From Streptococcus sanguinis (lineage in GTDB: Bacteria > Bacillota > Bacilli > Lactobacillales > Streptococcaceae): DNA of 64,000 nucleotides. Position numbers and translations under genes: made by a program. Positions 25,493 through 34,797 of the stretch are shown here, one piece after another (the stretch's first letter is position 1; the number at the start of each line of letters is the position of its first letter). The DNA is taken from positions 129,106-193,105 of the forward strand of contig NZ_CDMW01000001.1 in the NCBI RefSeq assembly GCF_001078705.1. Direction: 5' to 3'. The notes beneath the pieces were generated by a model. That model was given only the letters and a program-made list of their open reading frames with translations. It ran no database searches and was not told the origin of the DNA.

Positions 25493-25674
25493 CTGCATTC
25501 TATAACTAGTATACTTGTACTCGTTCAAGAGTTTATCATTGACAAAGTCAGCAATAGGCAAGTTTATTATAGGGTGAATGGCAGGACACACAGGTTTTTT
25601 AGAAGCGATTGAGATGAGATTCTATTTTTTGGACATATTTGCGATAAAAGTTCTAATAAAAACATGTAAATAGT

Positions 25675-25703
25675 TTGACAAATAAAGTCTTTCAAATTAT
25701 ACT
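25675..25703 (+). promoter_or_regulatory. Promoter of the SEC10/PgrA-like gene
   Basis: TTGACA (25675-25680), 17-bp spacer, TATACT (25698-25703), then AAGGAGG before the ATG at 25727. Confidence 0.8.
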
Positions 25704-25726
25704 ATTAACATATAAGGAGGGAAACC

Positions 25727-27964
25727 ATGAAAAAAATCCAAAAACATGTCATTCTAGGTGCAGCAGTTCTTGCTAGTACTGGCTTTGCTCACACTGTAGC
25801 TGCAGATACAACTCCAGTGGATGCAAATGCACCTGCAAACCAAGATAAGGCTCTATCTGCAAGTCCAGAAGCTGTTAAACAGCAAATTGAGCAGGTTAAT
25901 CAAGCGAAAGCGTCTGTTGACCAAGCCAAAGAACAGGTTACAGCAGCTGAGACTAAGGTTGAAACTGCTAAGAAAGATAATGCTGATACAAGTGCACAAA
26001 AAATTGCGGAAGCTCAGGCAGCTGTGACAGAAGCTGAGAAGAAAGTTGCTCCAGCAGAAAACGTAGCCAAGCAAGCCCAAGCAGCTCTTGATACAGCTAA
26101 AAAAGCAGAAAACACACAGGCGACTGTAGCTCAGGATGCTCAAGCTCAAGCAGCTAAGGCACAAACCGAGACTCAAGCTGCTCAGGATGCTGTGAATGCA
26201 GCTCAAAAAGATGTGGACAGTAAACTGGTAAGTGAAAAGGTAACGAAGGCAAAGGAGGAGCTTGACAAGGCGCAAAAGAACCTAGATTCTTACCAAGACC
26301 AGTTGAAGACAGCTGAAGCGGAAGATGCCAAACGCCAAGCAGTGATTGATCAAGCCCAGGCTGATATCAAAGCAGCCCAAGCAGAAATCAAAGAAAAAGA
26401 AGCGAAACTTTCGTCTCAAGATCAGGTTCACAATACTTTTACCCTATCACAAGCCTATATAAATGCACTTAAAAGCGATTATATTAAACAATCACTTGAA
26501 GCACAAACAATCTTTAAAGAAGAAGTTACAAAATTAAAATTAATTAATAATTACATTAGTAATCCAAAAGATGCTCAACGCATGGTCAATATCAATGCCA
26601 TTCCAAATGATGTTCTAATGGAAATTAACTACTATGCACAAGATTTAATTAATCAAATCCGTAAGCAAGCAGGTACAGCCCCCGCAGTATTAACTCAAAA
26701 TACTATTGATTATGCATCAGCTCTAAGCCAGGCTGGTCGTGAGCAAACATTAGATTTTAATAAAAGGGAGACGGGACAGATTTTAACTTTTCGTGTAGTA
26801 AGTACCGATAAAGTAATTGCTAAATTTGGACTTGATAAGTTTGGATACAATAGATTTGGTTTTCCTCAGCTTGATTATTATCCTGTTCTAGATAATCAAG
26901 AGAATGTGTCTGTTGATTATCTAAAAAAAGTAGTTTATGAGAATGTTAAATTTCAATTGTTTGATATAAAGGAAAGCTCTATATCTGGAACATCGCTAAT
27001 TTGGGCTCAAAAAGTAGTTGGATATAAAATAGGACAGGAAAAAGTGGCATATATGGGAGTTGGTTTTAGCAACAATGGTAAATTTAACCGAATTCAATTC
27101 GTTATTTTGGGGAGAGATAACTCTTGGGATGTCGAAGATCCTTCCAAAATAACACCAGCCTTAATCAATCCAAATGCCAATAATCAAGAGGCAGATGCTG
27201 CTCGTAAAGACTTGGCGGTTTCACAAGCTAAGTTGGACGCTGCTCAACGTACGTTGACAAATGCTCAGAACAAGCAGGAGACAGCCCCATTACTGCGTGA
27301 GGTTGTGAAAACTGCTAAGGACAAGTTGGCCAAGGCGGAACGTACTTACCAAGCTGAACTCGAAAATAGCAAGAATTCGGCTTCTGAAGAAACCAAGGCT
27401 AAGCTTGCAGTTTTAGCTAAAGCTCAAGCAAGCTTGAAAGAAAAAGAATCAGCCCAAGCAAGTGCGCAAAAAACAGCTGAGGAAGCTAATGCCAAACTTG
27501 AAGCTTTGAAAGCAGCTACAGCAAACGCTCAAGAAAAGGCAACTGCTGCGGCTACAGCTCTGGCAGAGGCTCAAAGCGCTGTTCAAGCTGCCAAAGACTA
27601 TGTTACTCGCTTGCAAAATGCCCCTGCTCTTCTAAAAGCAGCAGAAGCAGCTCTCAATGATGCCAAAGCAAACTTGGCAAGTAAGGAAGAAACATATAGA
27701 GTTGAAAATGCCAAACTTGAAGCTTTGAAAGCAGCTCTTGCAGCCCTTGAAACAGACGACCCAACCAACCTCGTTTCTAAGAATGAGCGAAAGGTTCTGA
27801 AAGTCACTACAACGGGAGTGAAGAAGGGAAAGAAACCAGTTCAGACCTATCAGGCTCCGGCAGCTCTTCCAAAAACAGGTTCTGCTGAATCATCTCTAGC
27901 GCTAGTAGGTATGGGATTGCTCTCTATGTTGGGACTGGCTTTTGCAAAACGCCGTAAAGCTTAA
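25727..27964 (+). CDS. LPXTG surface protein with SEC10/PgrA-type domain between coiled coils
   Basis: 745 residues: signal peptide (KKIQKHVILGAAVLASTGFA), Ala/Lys/Glu/Gln-rich coiled coil (about 35-235), a globular CAP-like segment (about 240-475; LMEINYYAQDLINQIRKQAG, ASALSQAGREQ) as in the SEC10/PgrA surface-exclusion domain, a second coiled coil (about 485-685), then LPKTGSAESSLALVGMGLLS and KRRKA for sortase anchoring. In enterococcal plasmids PgrA-like proteins reduce mating-pair formation; in streptococci such proteins act as adhesins. The middle segment is clearly more AT-rich and uses rarer codons than the flanks, suggesting domain exchange. Confidence 0.85.
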   Translation: MKKIQKHVILGAAVLASTGFAHTVAADTTPVDANAPANQDKALSASPEAVKQQIEQVNQAKASVDQAKEQVTAAETKVETAKKDNADTSAQKIAEAQAAVTEAEKKVAPAENVAKQAQAALDTAKKAENTQATVAQDAQAQAAKAQTETQAAQDAVNAAQKDVDSKLVSEKVTKAKEELDKAQKNLDSYQDQLKTAEAEDAKRQAVIDQAQADIKAAQAEIKEKEAKLSSQDQVHNTFTLSQAYINALKSDYIKQSLEAQTIFKEEVTKLKLINNYISNPKDAQRMVNINAIPNDVLMEINYYAQDLINQIRKQAGTAPAVLTQNTIDYASALSQAGREQTLDFNKRETGQILTFRVVSTDKVIAKFGLDKFGYNRFGFPQLDYYPVLDNQENVSVDYLKKVVYENVKFQLFDIKESSISGTSLIWAQKVVGYKIGQEKVAYMGVGFSNNGKFNRIQFVILGRDNSWDVEDPSKITPALINPNANNQEADAARKDLAVSQAKLDAAQRTLTNAQNKQETAPLLREVVKTAKDKLAKAERTYQAELENSKNSASEETKAKLAVLAKAQASLKEKESAQASAQKTAEEANAKLEALKAATANAQEKATAAATALAEAQSAVQAAKDYVTRLQNAPALLKAAEAALNDAKANLASKEETYRVENAKLEALKAALAALETDDPTNLVSKNERKVLKVTTTGVKKGKKPVQTYQAPAALPKTGSAESSLALVGMGLLSMLGLAFAKRRKA

Positions 27965-28048
27965 GAGCATTTATCGATAAAAACAAATTCTAGATGAATT
28001 GTCCAATAGTGAAAAGTTGGAACAGCTCATTTAAACAAAACTCATACT

Positions 28049-28078
28049 GAGAGAGGACCAGTTTGGTCTTCTCTTTAT
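28049..28078 (+). terminator. Terminator after the SEC10/PgrA-like gene
   Basis: GAGAGAGGACCA pairs with TGGTCTTCTCTTT around GTT. Confidence 0.75.
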
Positions 28079-28251
28079 TTATTGAGTGATTTCTTAAGAA
28101 CATATTTATTGTTAGTACTCCAAGGATTCATATTTTGTTCTTTGCTATCATGTGAGTTTGTGATAAAATCTAATTGTTTCATGTATATTAGAATTTTTAT
28201 TATAATCTCGACAGTTTTGAACTATTATAGCTACAAGAAAGGAGGGGAGCC

Positions 28252-29349
28252 ATGTATCGGAAAGAAGGGAAAGAGCAGCTCTTTCAGCAATTGCAATCAA
28301 TCGGTTGGTCTCAGACAGCACTAGAACAAGTTTTTGCAGGGTTAAATAACGGGCAAGGAAAAACAGTGTCAGAAGAAGATTACTTGCAGGAGGCTCAACT
28401 TTTTGGCAGTCCCTTCTTTCAAGAGCTCTGGCAGGCTGAGGAGACTCAAATCAGCAGGTTAGGAGCTCAGGAGCTGCTGGTTTTGGCTATGAATCTTGTT
28501 AATATGCCTGAGGAGCTGAGCGGAAACAAGGCAGAGACAGATCTTTTACTGGCTCGGATTGCTCCAAACCTAACACCACATGATCGCTTTTGGAAGATTT
28601 TTTCAAGGACCTTGCGCCAAGCTTTTCCGGCAGATGATTTTAGCCAAAGGGATGGCAATCAAAAGCTTAAGCGTCAGTTGCATCAATTTCGCTATGTCAT
28701 TTCCTGCCAGCAGGCCCAGTGGGTCAGAGATCACTACCGTCAGACTGGTATGACAGATGCAGAAGCCTTGGCCTCCTATCTAAAGGCTTTTCCAGCGCTG
28801 CCTTATAACTTTCAAGAATCCTCTCGCTTGCATAATAAAGCCTATATTGATAAGATGTCTAGTCAAGCTATCTATCCGGATGGTCAAGCAAGTCAGGCCA
28901 ATATAAAAATCCTGATTGATTTTCATACAGAGTTTATTCTGGATCAGACAGGCCGTTTTCTCAATATTATCGATCCAGAGGGGGCTAGCCAAAATGGTAT
29001 TGTGAATGGCGCCAGCTTTAACTATGGTGAGCGCAATCGGCCGGTCAATCAGGCTTCTCATACTCGCTATGACGTCAAAACACCTGCAGTCTGGGATCCT
29101 CGCTTTCGCAGGCTTGCCATTGAAAATAGCGGCCGCAAGTTCAAGTCACCTCAGAATAATCGTGGTCCGCTGGGCTATCGTTCGGCTAAGAGCCCTTATG
29201 CTCGAAAGGGGCGGAGTGCTTATAAACAGGTAAAGGCAGAGATTGTTCGGTTCAAGAAATTGCTGAATCGACCATCCTTTCTCTTGCGTTCCTGGGCTTG
29301 CTTCCGTCAGTTTTGGCAAAAGTTTTTCTTACAAAAAAATACGGACTAG
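28252..29349 (+). CDS. DUF3114 family protein
   Basis: 365 residues, no signal peptide or membrane helix. Recognised as the streptococcal DUF3114 family by the central block LPYNFQESSRLHNKAYIDKM, IDFHTEFILD and NGIVNGASFNYG, followed by a strongly basic C-terminus (KSPYARKGRSAYKQVKAEIV). Function unknown; the basic tail could bind nucleic acid or phospholipid. The start is ATG 28252 with GGAGGGGAGCC immediately upstream. Monocistronic between a surface protein and convergent tpx, sharing a bidirectional terminator with the latter. Confidence 0.7.
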   Translation: MYRKEGKEQLFQQLQSIGWSQTALEQVFAGLNNGQGKTVSEEDYLQEAQLFGSPFFQELWQAEETQISRLGAQELLVLAMNLVNMPEELSGNKAETDLLLARIAPNLTPHDRFWKIFSRTLRQAFPADDFSQRDGNQKLKRQLHQFRYVISCQQAQWVRDHYRQTGMTDAEALASYLKAFPALPYNFQESSRLHNKAYIDKMSSQAIYPDGQASQANIKILIDFHTEFILDQTGRFLNIIDPEGASQNGIVNGASFNYGERNRPVNQASHTRYDVKTPAVWDPRFRRLAIENSGRKFKSPQNNRGPLGYRSAKSPYARKGRSAYKQVKAEIVRFKKLLNRPSFLLRSWACFRQFWQKFFLQKNTD

Positions 29350-29365
29350 CAAATCCGTATTTTTA
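29337..29365. terminator. Bidirectional terminator between DUF3114 gene and tpx
   Basis: AAAATACGGA pairs with TCCGTATTTTT; it serves convergent transcripts. Confidence 0.85.
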
Positions 29366-29369
29366 TCTC

Positions 29370-29861
29370 TTACAAGCTCTTAACTGCGGCGATAGCTGCT
29401 TCGAAGTCAGGCTCGGTGTTAATATTGTCGACATATTCAGCGTAGGTCACAGTGTTGTTTTCGTCCAGAACTAGAACTGCGCGGGCTAAAAGGTGCCATT
29501 CATTGATGAGGACAGCATAGTCACGGCCGAAAGAATGGTCGAAGTAGTCAGAGAGCATGACAGCATTCTCAATGCCTTCAGCAGCACACCACTTGCCTTG
29601 AGCAAAAGGCAAATCAACTGAAACCGTGATAACAACGGTATTGTCCAAGTCAGAGAGTTCTTGATTGAAACGACGAGTCTGAGTCGAACAGACACCAGTA
29701 TCGATAGATGGGATGATGCTCAGGACTTTCTTTTTGCCAGCAAAGTCAGCCAGAGTTTTCTTTGAAAGGTCAGTTGCTGTCAGGCTAAAATCGTGGGCGG
29801 TGTCGCCGACTTGCAGTTGCTTTCCAGTAAAGGTTACAGGATTTCCGAGAAAAGTTGTCAT
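29370..29861 (-). CDS. tpx: Thiol peroxidase
   Basis: A 163-residue atypical 2-Cys peroxiredoxin with peroxidatic Cys in [16 protein letters not shown] and resolving Cys in GKWCAAEG. It reduces hydrogen and alkyl peroxides with thioredoxin. In mitis-group streptococci it follows the Mn importer operon, and the same order is seen here. The start at 29861 ([10 protein letters not shown] follows Met) has GGAGAC upstream; 13 further upstream codons are an open extension. It has its own -10-like TACAAT upstream and a terminator separates it from ssaB. Confidence 0.93.
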   Translation of the reverse strand: MTTFLGNPVTFTGKQLQVGDTAHDFSLTATDLSKKTLADFAGKKKVLSIIPSIDTGVCSTQTRRFNQELSDLDNTVVITVSVDLPFAQGKWCAAEGIENAVMLSDYFDHSFGRDYAVLINEWHLLARAVLVLDENNTVTYAEYVDNINTEPDFEAAIAAVKSL

Positions 29862-29976
29862 AGGAAGTCTCCATTCATGTTTGATAGCTTCATTGTACAT
29901 CGAATAGTAATTTTTTTCGAATAATTTGACCGGAAATTTGAGAGCGACTCCATGTGACGCTCCTTCTCCAAAAATA

Positions 29977-30010
29977 AAGAGGTTAGGATTTTGTCTTCCT
30001 AACCTTTTAT
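29977..30010 (-). terminator. Terminator of the ssaACB operon
   Basis: AAGGTTAGGA pairs with TCCTAACCT, with T-rich flank on the minus strand, just past the ssaB stop. Confidence 0.8.
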
Positions 30011-30012
30011 TA

Positions 30013-30942
30013 TTATTTGGCCAATCCTTCAGAAATTTTATCCAGATTGTATTTCATCATGCTATAGTAGCTGTCTCCTTCTTCTCCCTTTTCAGCGATT
30101 GAGTCTGTGAAGATTTTAGCGTGGATCGGGATGTTGGTGTCCTTAGAAACGGTCTTCATCGGACGGTCGTCTACACTTGATTCGACAAAGAGAGACGACA
30201 CTTTGGTCTTGCGTAGTTTTTCAACTAAGCTTTTGATTTGATCTGGAGTTCCTTCTTCCTCGGTGTTGATTTCCCAGATGTAGGCCGACGGCACGTTGTA
30301 GGCCTTAGAGAAGTACTTGAAGCAGCCTTCGCTGGTCACAATCATTTTCTTTTCTTCTGGGATATTGTTGAATTTCTCCTTGGCCTCCTTATCCAAAGCG
30401 GTTAGCTTTTCCACATAGGCTTTAAGATTTTTCTCGTAAGTAGCCTTATTGTCAGGGTCTTTTTCAATCAAACGTTTGGCAATGTTTTGCGCATAGATAA
30501 TACCGTTTTCTAAGTTGAGCCAAGCATGGGGGTCTTCCTTACCCTTTTCACTTTGACCTTCAAGGTAAATGACGTCAACGCCATCACTGACAGCATAGTA
30601 GTCCTTGTTTTCTTCCTTATTGGCATTTTTGACCAACTTGGTAAACCAAGCATTACCGCCAGTTTCCAGATTGATACCGTTGTAGAAGATGAGATCCGCT
30701 TGAGAAGTCTTTTTGACATCTTCAGGCAGGGGCTCATATTCATGGGGATCTTTGCCGACTGGTACAATGCTGTGCAGATCAATCTTATCGCCAGCTATAT
30801 TTTTGGTAATATCAGCGATAATTGAGTTGGTCGCAACAACCTTGAGCTTGGACGAGTCACTGGACGCGTTCTTCTGATCGGAGCAGGCAAAGAGAGTGCA
30901 GACTGCTAGCAAAAGCAGGGATAAAAAACCTAATTTTTTCAT
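30013..30942 (-). CDS. ssaB: Manganese ABC transporter substrate-binding lipoprotein SsaB (ScaA/PsaA family)
   Basis: 309 residues. Lipoprotein signal with lipobox LFACS (Cys about 20), then a cluster-9 solute-binding fold with the metal ligands in [10 protein letters not shown] (His), [12 protein letters not shown] (His), [10 protein letters not shown] (Glu) and the C-terminal FTDSIAEKG (Asp). It captures Mn(II) (and Fe) outside the membrane and hands it to SsaC. The sequence is close to the published S. sanguinis SsaB (historically FimA) as I remember it. It is the last gene of the ssaA-ssaC-ssaB operon, 19 bases after ssaC. Confidence 0.95.
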   Translation of the reverse strand: MKKLGFLSLLLLAVCTLFACSDQKNASSDSSKLKVVATNSIIADITKNIAGDKIDLHSIVPVGKDPHEYEPLPEDVKKTSQADLIFYNGINLETGGNAWFTKLVKNANKEENKDYYAVSDGVDVIYLEGQSEKGKEDPHAWLNLENGIIYAQNIAKRLIEKDPDNKATYEKNLKAYVEKLTALDKEAKEKFNNIPEEKKMIVTSEGCFKYFSKAYNVPSAYIWEINTEEEGTPDQIKSLVEKLRKTKVSSLFVESSVDDRPMKTVSKDTNIPIHAKIFTDSIAEKGEEGDSYYSMMKYNLDKISEGLAK

Positions 30943-30961
30943 GGGATTCCTCCATTAAATT

Positions 30962-31810
30962 TTATTTTAGTTTAGGTTGGTTTTTAAGTTTTAAATAGCG
31001 TTGCTTAGGGGCAATAAAGAAAGAGATGAGAAAGATGAGGGCCGAGGTCAGGACAATGCTGGATCCTGCAGCGACATTAAAGCTATAGCCGATAAAGAGT
31101 CCCAGCACAGAAGCCAGAGCTCCCAAACCCGAGGACAGCAGAATCATAGTTTTCAGACTGTTGGCATAGAGGTAGGCCGTTGCTGCCGGCGTTATCAAGA
31201 GAGCGACAATCAGAATGGTTCCCACGCTCTGCATAGCTGTCACAGAGACCAAGGTCAAGAGAATCATCAGCAGATAGTGGTAGAAGCTGACCGGCATGCC
31301 CATTGCTTGAGCCAGCAGGGGATCAAAGGAAGTAATCAATAGCTGTTTGAAAAAGAGGGTGATGATTAAGAGCACAGCTATTCCGACTCCAATACTAATC
31401 CACATATCAATATCCTGAACAGCCAAGATATTCCCGAAGAGAATATGAAAGAGGTCGGTGGAGCTATTGGCTACGCCAATCAGGATCACACCCAGAGCTA
31501 GGAAGGATGAAAAGGTAATCCCAATGGCCGTATCGCTTTTGATAATGGAATTGCCCTTGATGTAAGTGATAATAATCGATGCCAAAAGTCCGAAAGTGAT
31601 GGCTCCGATAAAGAAATTAACCCCTAAAATATAGGAGAGAGCCACACCGGGCAGAACCGCATGAGAGATAGCGTCCCCCATGAGCGACATGCCGCGCAGA
31701 ATGATAAAGCAGCCGACAGCCCCAGCAACAATCCCAATGACGATTGCTGTGATGAGGGCATTTTGCAGAAAGTGAAAGTCCCGCAGCCCTTGGAAAAATT
31801 CTAAAATCAT
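30962..31810 (-). CDS. ssaC: Manganese ABC transporter permease
   Basis: 282 residues with eight or more hydrophobic segments (ALITAIVIGIVAGAVGCFII, MSLMGDAISHAVLPGVALSY) typical of the cluster-9 (ZnuB/MntB) permeases. The start was set at Met 31810: the ssaA stop ends at 31812 and its last codons contain the GGAGGTG ribosome site, so the two are translationally coupled. A longer open frame from 31825 would place the start on that ribosome site. Confidence 0.92.
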   Translation of the reverse strand: MILEFFQGLRDFHFLQNALITAIVIGIVAGAVGCFIILRGMSLMGDAISHAVLPGVALSYILGVNFFIGAITFGLLASIIITYIKGNSIIKSDTAIGITFSSFLALGVILIGVANSSTDLFHILFGNILAVQDIDMWISIGVGIAVLLIITLFFKQLLITSFDPLLAQAMGMPVSFYHYLLMILLTLVSVTAMQSVGTILIVALLITPAATAYLYANSLKTMILLSSGLGALASVLGLFIGYSFNVAAGSSIVLTSALIFLISFFIAPKQRYLKLKNQPKLK

Positions 31811-31811
31811 T

Positions 31812-32531
31812 CTAGGCACCTCCATTCATAAAGAGCTGGGAGCCGTAAGTCTTTTTCATATTGTCCTTGGTAAAGCTGGTCTCGGTAGGACCAAAGGCAA
31901 TCAGCTTACGATTGAGCAGGATAACTTGGTCGAAATAATCAACAACCTTGCTCAGGTCATGATGGACAATCAGGATGATCTTGCCTGCGGCTTTGAGACT
32001 GCGCAGTGTAGACATGATAATCTCTTCACTGACAGAGTCAATCCCGACGAAGGGTTCGTCCAAAAAGATACAATCCGCCTCTTGAACCAAGCAGCGAGCA
32101 ATCAAGACTCGCTGGAATTGCCCGCCAGACAGCTGGCTAATTTGACGCTCTGCCAAGTCTTCTAAACCGACAATTTTCAAGGCCTCAGCCACCTTGTTCC
32201 AATGGGAACTCTTTAGCCCCTGAAAAAGTTTAAGTTGAGGGTAAAGCCCCAAAGAGACACACTCTTTGACTTTGATAGGAAAATGATAATCAATATTAAT
32301 CTTTTGTTCCACATAGGCAACCCGTTGGAGAGAGTTCTGCAGTGGCTTTTGATCCAGCAGAGTCTGGCCTTGGTGGTCGATAATCCCTAGCATACCCTTG
32401 AGCAGGGTGGATTTTCCAGCTCCGTTAGGACCAATAATCCCAGTAATGGTTGGCTCCTTAATGGTTAATGAAAGGGGCTCAAGAGCCAGCATATCCTGAT
32501 AGCTGACAGTCAAATCTTTAATCGTAATCAT
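31812..32531 (-). CDS. ssaA: Manganese ABC transporter ATP-binding protein
   Basis: 239 residues with Walker [16 protein letters not shown]-loop YVEQKINID, signature [14 protein letters not shown], Walker [14 protein letters not shown] and H-loop VHHDLSKV. It powers Mn import through SsaC. The start at Met 32531 lies 7 bases after GAGGTG; the upstream Met at 32561 lies upstream of the predicted transcript start (about 32546) and can be ruled out. First gene of the operon, controlled by the ScaR-type operator at 32569-32590. Confidence 0.93.
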   Translation of the reverse strand: MITIKDLTVSYQDMLALEPLSLTIKEPTITGIIGPNGAGKSTLLKGMLGIIDHQGQTLLDQKPLQNSLQRVAYVEQKINIDYHFPIKVKECVSLGLYPQLKLFQGLKSSHWNKVAEALKIVGLEDLAERQISQLSGGQFQRVLIARCLVQEADCIFLDEPFVGIDSVSEEIIMSTLRSLKAAGKIILIVHHDLSKVVDYFDQVILLNRKLIAFGPTETSFTKDNMKKTYGSQLFMNGGA

Positions 32532-32552
32532 CTCATACACCTCTACAAGATT

Positions 32553-32590
32553 AATATACATTAAAACAAAAATTAAGTCAAGTTAATTTT
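32553..32590 (-). promoter_or_regulatory. ssa operon promoter with embedded ScaR/SloR-type operator
   Basis: Minus strand: TTGACT (32576-32581), 17-bp spacer, TATATT (32553-32558). The -35 lies in the centre of a perfect inverted repeat, AAAATTAA (32569-32576) and TTAATTTT (32583-32590), separated by six bases. This is the recognised form of the streptococcal Mn-repressor element (AATTAA..TTAATT). Bound repressor would block the -35. Confidence 0.85.
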
Positions 32591-32680
32591 TATAAATTTT
32601 ATAAAATTAATATAAGAAATATTTGAAAAAAGAAGTGGATTTTGATAAGGTTATATCAAAAGCATGAAAGTGAGAAGAAG

Positions 32681-34573
32681 ATGACACGACTACAAGATGA
32701 TTTCTATGATGCGGTTAATGGTGAGTGGGCCAAGACGGCGGTTATTCCTGATGATAAGCCAGTGACGGGCGGCTTCATGGATTTGGCAGATGAGATTGAG
32801 GAACTTATGCTCGCTACGACCGACAAATGGCTGGCTGGAGATGGAGTGCCAGAAGATGCCATTCTGCAGAACTTTGTTGCTTACCATCGCTTGGCAGCGG
32901 ATTATGATAAACGGGAAGCGGCTGGTATTGAGCCTGCGCGTGCTTACATTGATGAAATTCGCAACCTAACATCTTTTGAAGACTATGCTTCTAAGATTGC
33001 AGATTTTGAGCTGGCTGGTAAGCCGACTTATTTTCCTTTTGGTGTGGCACCTGACTTTATGGACGCCCGTATCAATGTCCTCTGGGCAGACGGACCGGGA
33101 ACGATTTTGCCAGACACGACCTACTATGCGGAGGACCATCCGCAGAAGGAAGACCTGCTTGCAAAATGGCGCAAGACTCAGGAAGATTTACTGGCAAAAT
33201 TTGACTTTGCAGAAGAGGAAATTAAGGATCTTTTAGATAAAGTCTTGGAGCTGGATGCTGTTTTTGCTCAGTATGTTCTGTCTAGTGAAGAAAGCTCTGA
33301 GTATGCTAAGCTCTATCATCCTTATAAGTGGGAAGATTTCAAAGCCTTGGTACCGGAGTTGTCTTTGGCGGATATTTTCACCAAGTTAATCGGTCAAGAA
33401 CCCGACCAAGTCATTGTGCCAGAAGAGCGTTTTTGGCAGGCAGCTAAGGATATCTATACAGCCGCTAACTGGGATAAACTCCATGCTTTGTTGATTCTCT
33501 CTGCAGTCCGCAATACGACGCCTTATCTAACGGATGATATCCGTGTCTTGGCAGGAGCTTATCACCGTGCTCTATCAGGGACCCCTCAGGCTCAGGACAA
33601 GAAAAAAGCAGCCTTTTACCTGGCCCAAGGTCCCTTTAATCAATCTGTTGGTCTCTGGTATGCCGGTCAGAAGTTCTCTCCAGAAGCCAAGGCTGATGTG
33701 GAGCAGAAAGTGGCAACGATGATTGAAGTTTACAAAAATCGCCTGGCCCAGAATGACTGGCTGACACTAGAAACTCGGGACAAGGCTATAGTCAAACTCA
33801 ATGTCATCAAGCCTTATATTGGCTATCCTGACGAGTTGCCCGAGCGCTACTCTCGCAAGATTGTGGATGAAAAGCTGACTCTCTTTGAAAATGCTCAGAA
33901 GCTGAGTCAGATTGATATTGCTTACAGCTGGAGCAAGTGGAATCAACCGGTGGATTACAAGGAATGGGGAATGCCAGCCCATATGGTCAATGCCTACTAT
34001 AATCCGCAGAAAAACCTGATTGTCTTTCCAGCGGCTATCCTGCAGGCGCCTTTCTATGACTTGCACCAGTCCTCGTCAGCCAATTACGGTGGTATCGGAG
34101 CGGTCATTGCCCATGAGATTTCTCATGCTTTTGATACCAATGGAGCTTCCTTTGATGAAAATGGCAGTCTTAATAATTGGTGGACGGAGCATGACTACCA
34201 AGCCTTTACCGAACGGACTCAAAAGGTCATTGACCAGTTCGAAGGGCAGGATTTCTATGGTGCTAAGGTCAATGGCAAGCTGACTGTTTCAGAAAATGTG
34301 GCAGATCTGGGCGGTATTGCAGCAGCCCTAGAAGCAGCCAAGAAAGAAGCGGATTTCTCTGCTGAGGAATTCTTTACCAACTTTGCCCGCATTTGGCGAA
34401 TGAAGGGACGCGAAGAGTATATGAAGCTTTTGGCAAGCGTCGATGTCCATGCTCCAGCCAAGCTTCGGACCAATATACAGCTGCCTAACTTTGACGACTT
34501 CTTTACAACCTTTGATGTTCAAGAGGGAGATGGCATGTGGCGGAGTCCAGAAGAGCGGGTGGTCATCTGGTGA
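32681..34573 (+). CDS. pepO: Endopeptidase O (neprilysin-like M13 metallopeptidase)
   Basis: 631 residues, the normal PepO length, with zinc motif VIAHEISHAFD (HExxH) and the second ligand region VSENVADLGG (ExxxD). M13 enzymes cut oligopeptides; in pneumococcus PepO also appears at the surface, binding plasminogen and fibronectin, although no signal peptide is seen here. The start is set at Met 32681 (TRLQDDFYDAVNGEW follows), with GAGAAGAAG upstream. It is divergent from ssaACB, as in other sanguinis/mitis streptococci. Confidence 0.94.
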   Translation: MTRLQDDFYDAVNGEWAKTAVIPDDKPVTGGFMDLADEIEELMLATTDKWLAGDGVPEDAILQNFVAYHRLAADYDKREAAGIEPARAYIDEIRNLTSFEDYASKIADFELAGKPTYFPFGVAPDFMDARINVLWADGPGTILPDTTYYAEDHPQKEDLLAKWRKTQEDLLAKFDFAEEEIKDLLDKVLELDAVFAQYVLSSEESSEYAKLYHPYKWEDFKALVPELSLADIFTKLIGQEPDQVIVPEERFWQAAKDIYTAANWDKLHALLILSAVRNTTPYLTDDIRVLAGAYHRALSGTPQAQDKKKAAFYLAQGPFNQSVGLWYAGQKFSPEAKADVEQKVATMIEVYKNRLAQNDWLTLETRDKAIVKLNVIKPYIGYPDELPERYSRKIVDEKLTLFENAQKLSQIDIAYSWSKWNQPVDYKEWGMPAHMVNAYYNPQKNLIVFPAAILQAPFYDLHQSSSANYGGIGAVIAHEISHAFDTNGASFDENGSLNNWWTEHDYQAFTERTQKVIDQFEGQDFYGAKVNGKLTVSENVADLGGIAAALEAAKKEADFSAEEFFTNFARIWRMKGREEYMKLLASVDVHAPAKLRTNIQLPNFDDFFTTFDVQEGDGMWRSPEERVVIW

Positions 34574-34622
34574 TGCCGAGATAAAATGCTTAGGATAATC
34601 AAATAGGAACTAATCGAGTTAT

Positions 34623-34660
34623 AAATAGTCTGCTTTTGGTTTTGAAAGTAGACTATTTTA
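34623..34660 (+). terminator. Terminator after pepO
   Basis: AAATAGTCT and AGACTATTT stem with T/A-rich loop and TTTTA tail. Confidence 0.7.
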
Positions 34661-34671
34661 TCAAAGAAAAT

Positions 34672-34708
34672 ATAAAGCGTTTACATTTTTATTAGCTTGT
34701 GCTATACT
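34672..34708 (+). promoter_or_regulatory. cre-controlled promoter of the TIM-barrel gene
   Basis: TTTACA (34680-34685), 17-bp spacer, TATACT (34703-34708). A CcpA site (ATAAAGCGTTTACAT, 34672-34686; one mismatch to consensus on the minus strand) overlaps the -35, predicting glucose repression. Confidence 0.7.
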
Positions 34709-34797
34709 ATATTTGATAACAAAAAACAAACAAAAATCTCAAATAGAATAGATTTCAAAGTGTTTATTAATGAATAATAAAGAAAAGAGATGTTCTT

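Noticed and set aside
25853-26275. Minus-strand 140-codon Leu/Ser/Cys-rich frame
   Set aside because: It is a mirror of the Ala/Gln/Lys coiled-coil coding sequence on the plus strand.
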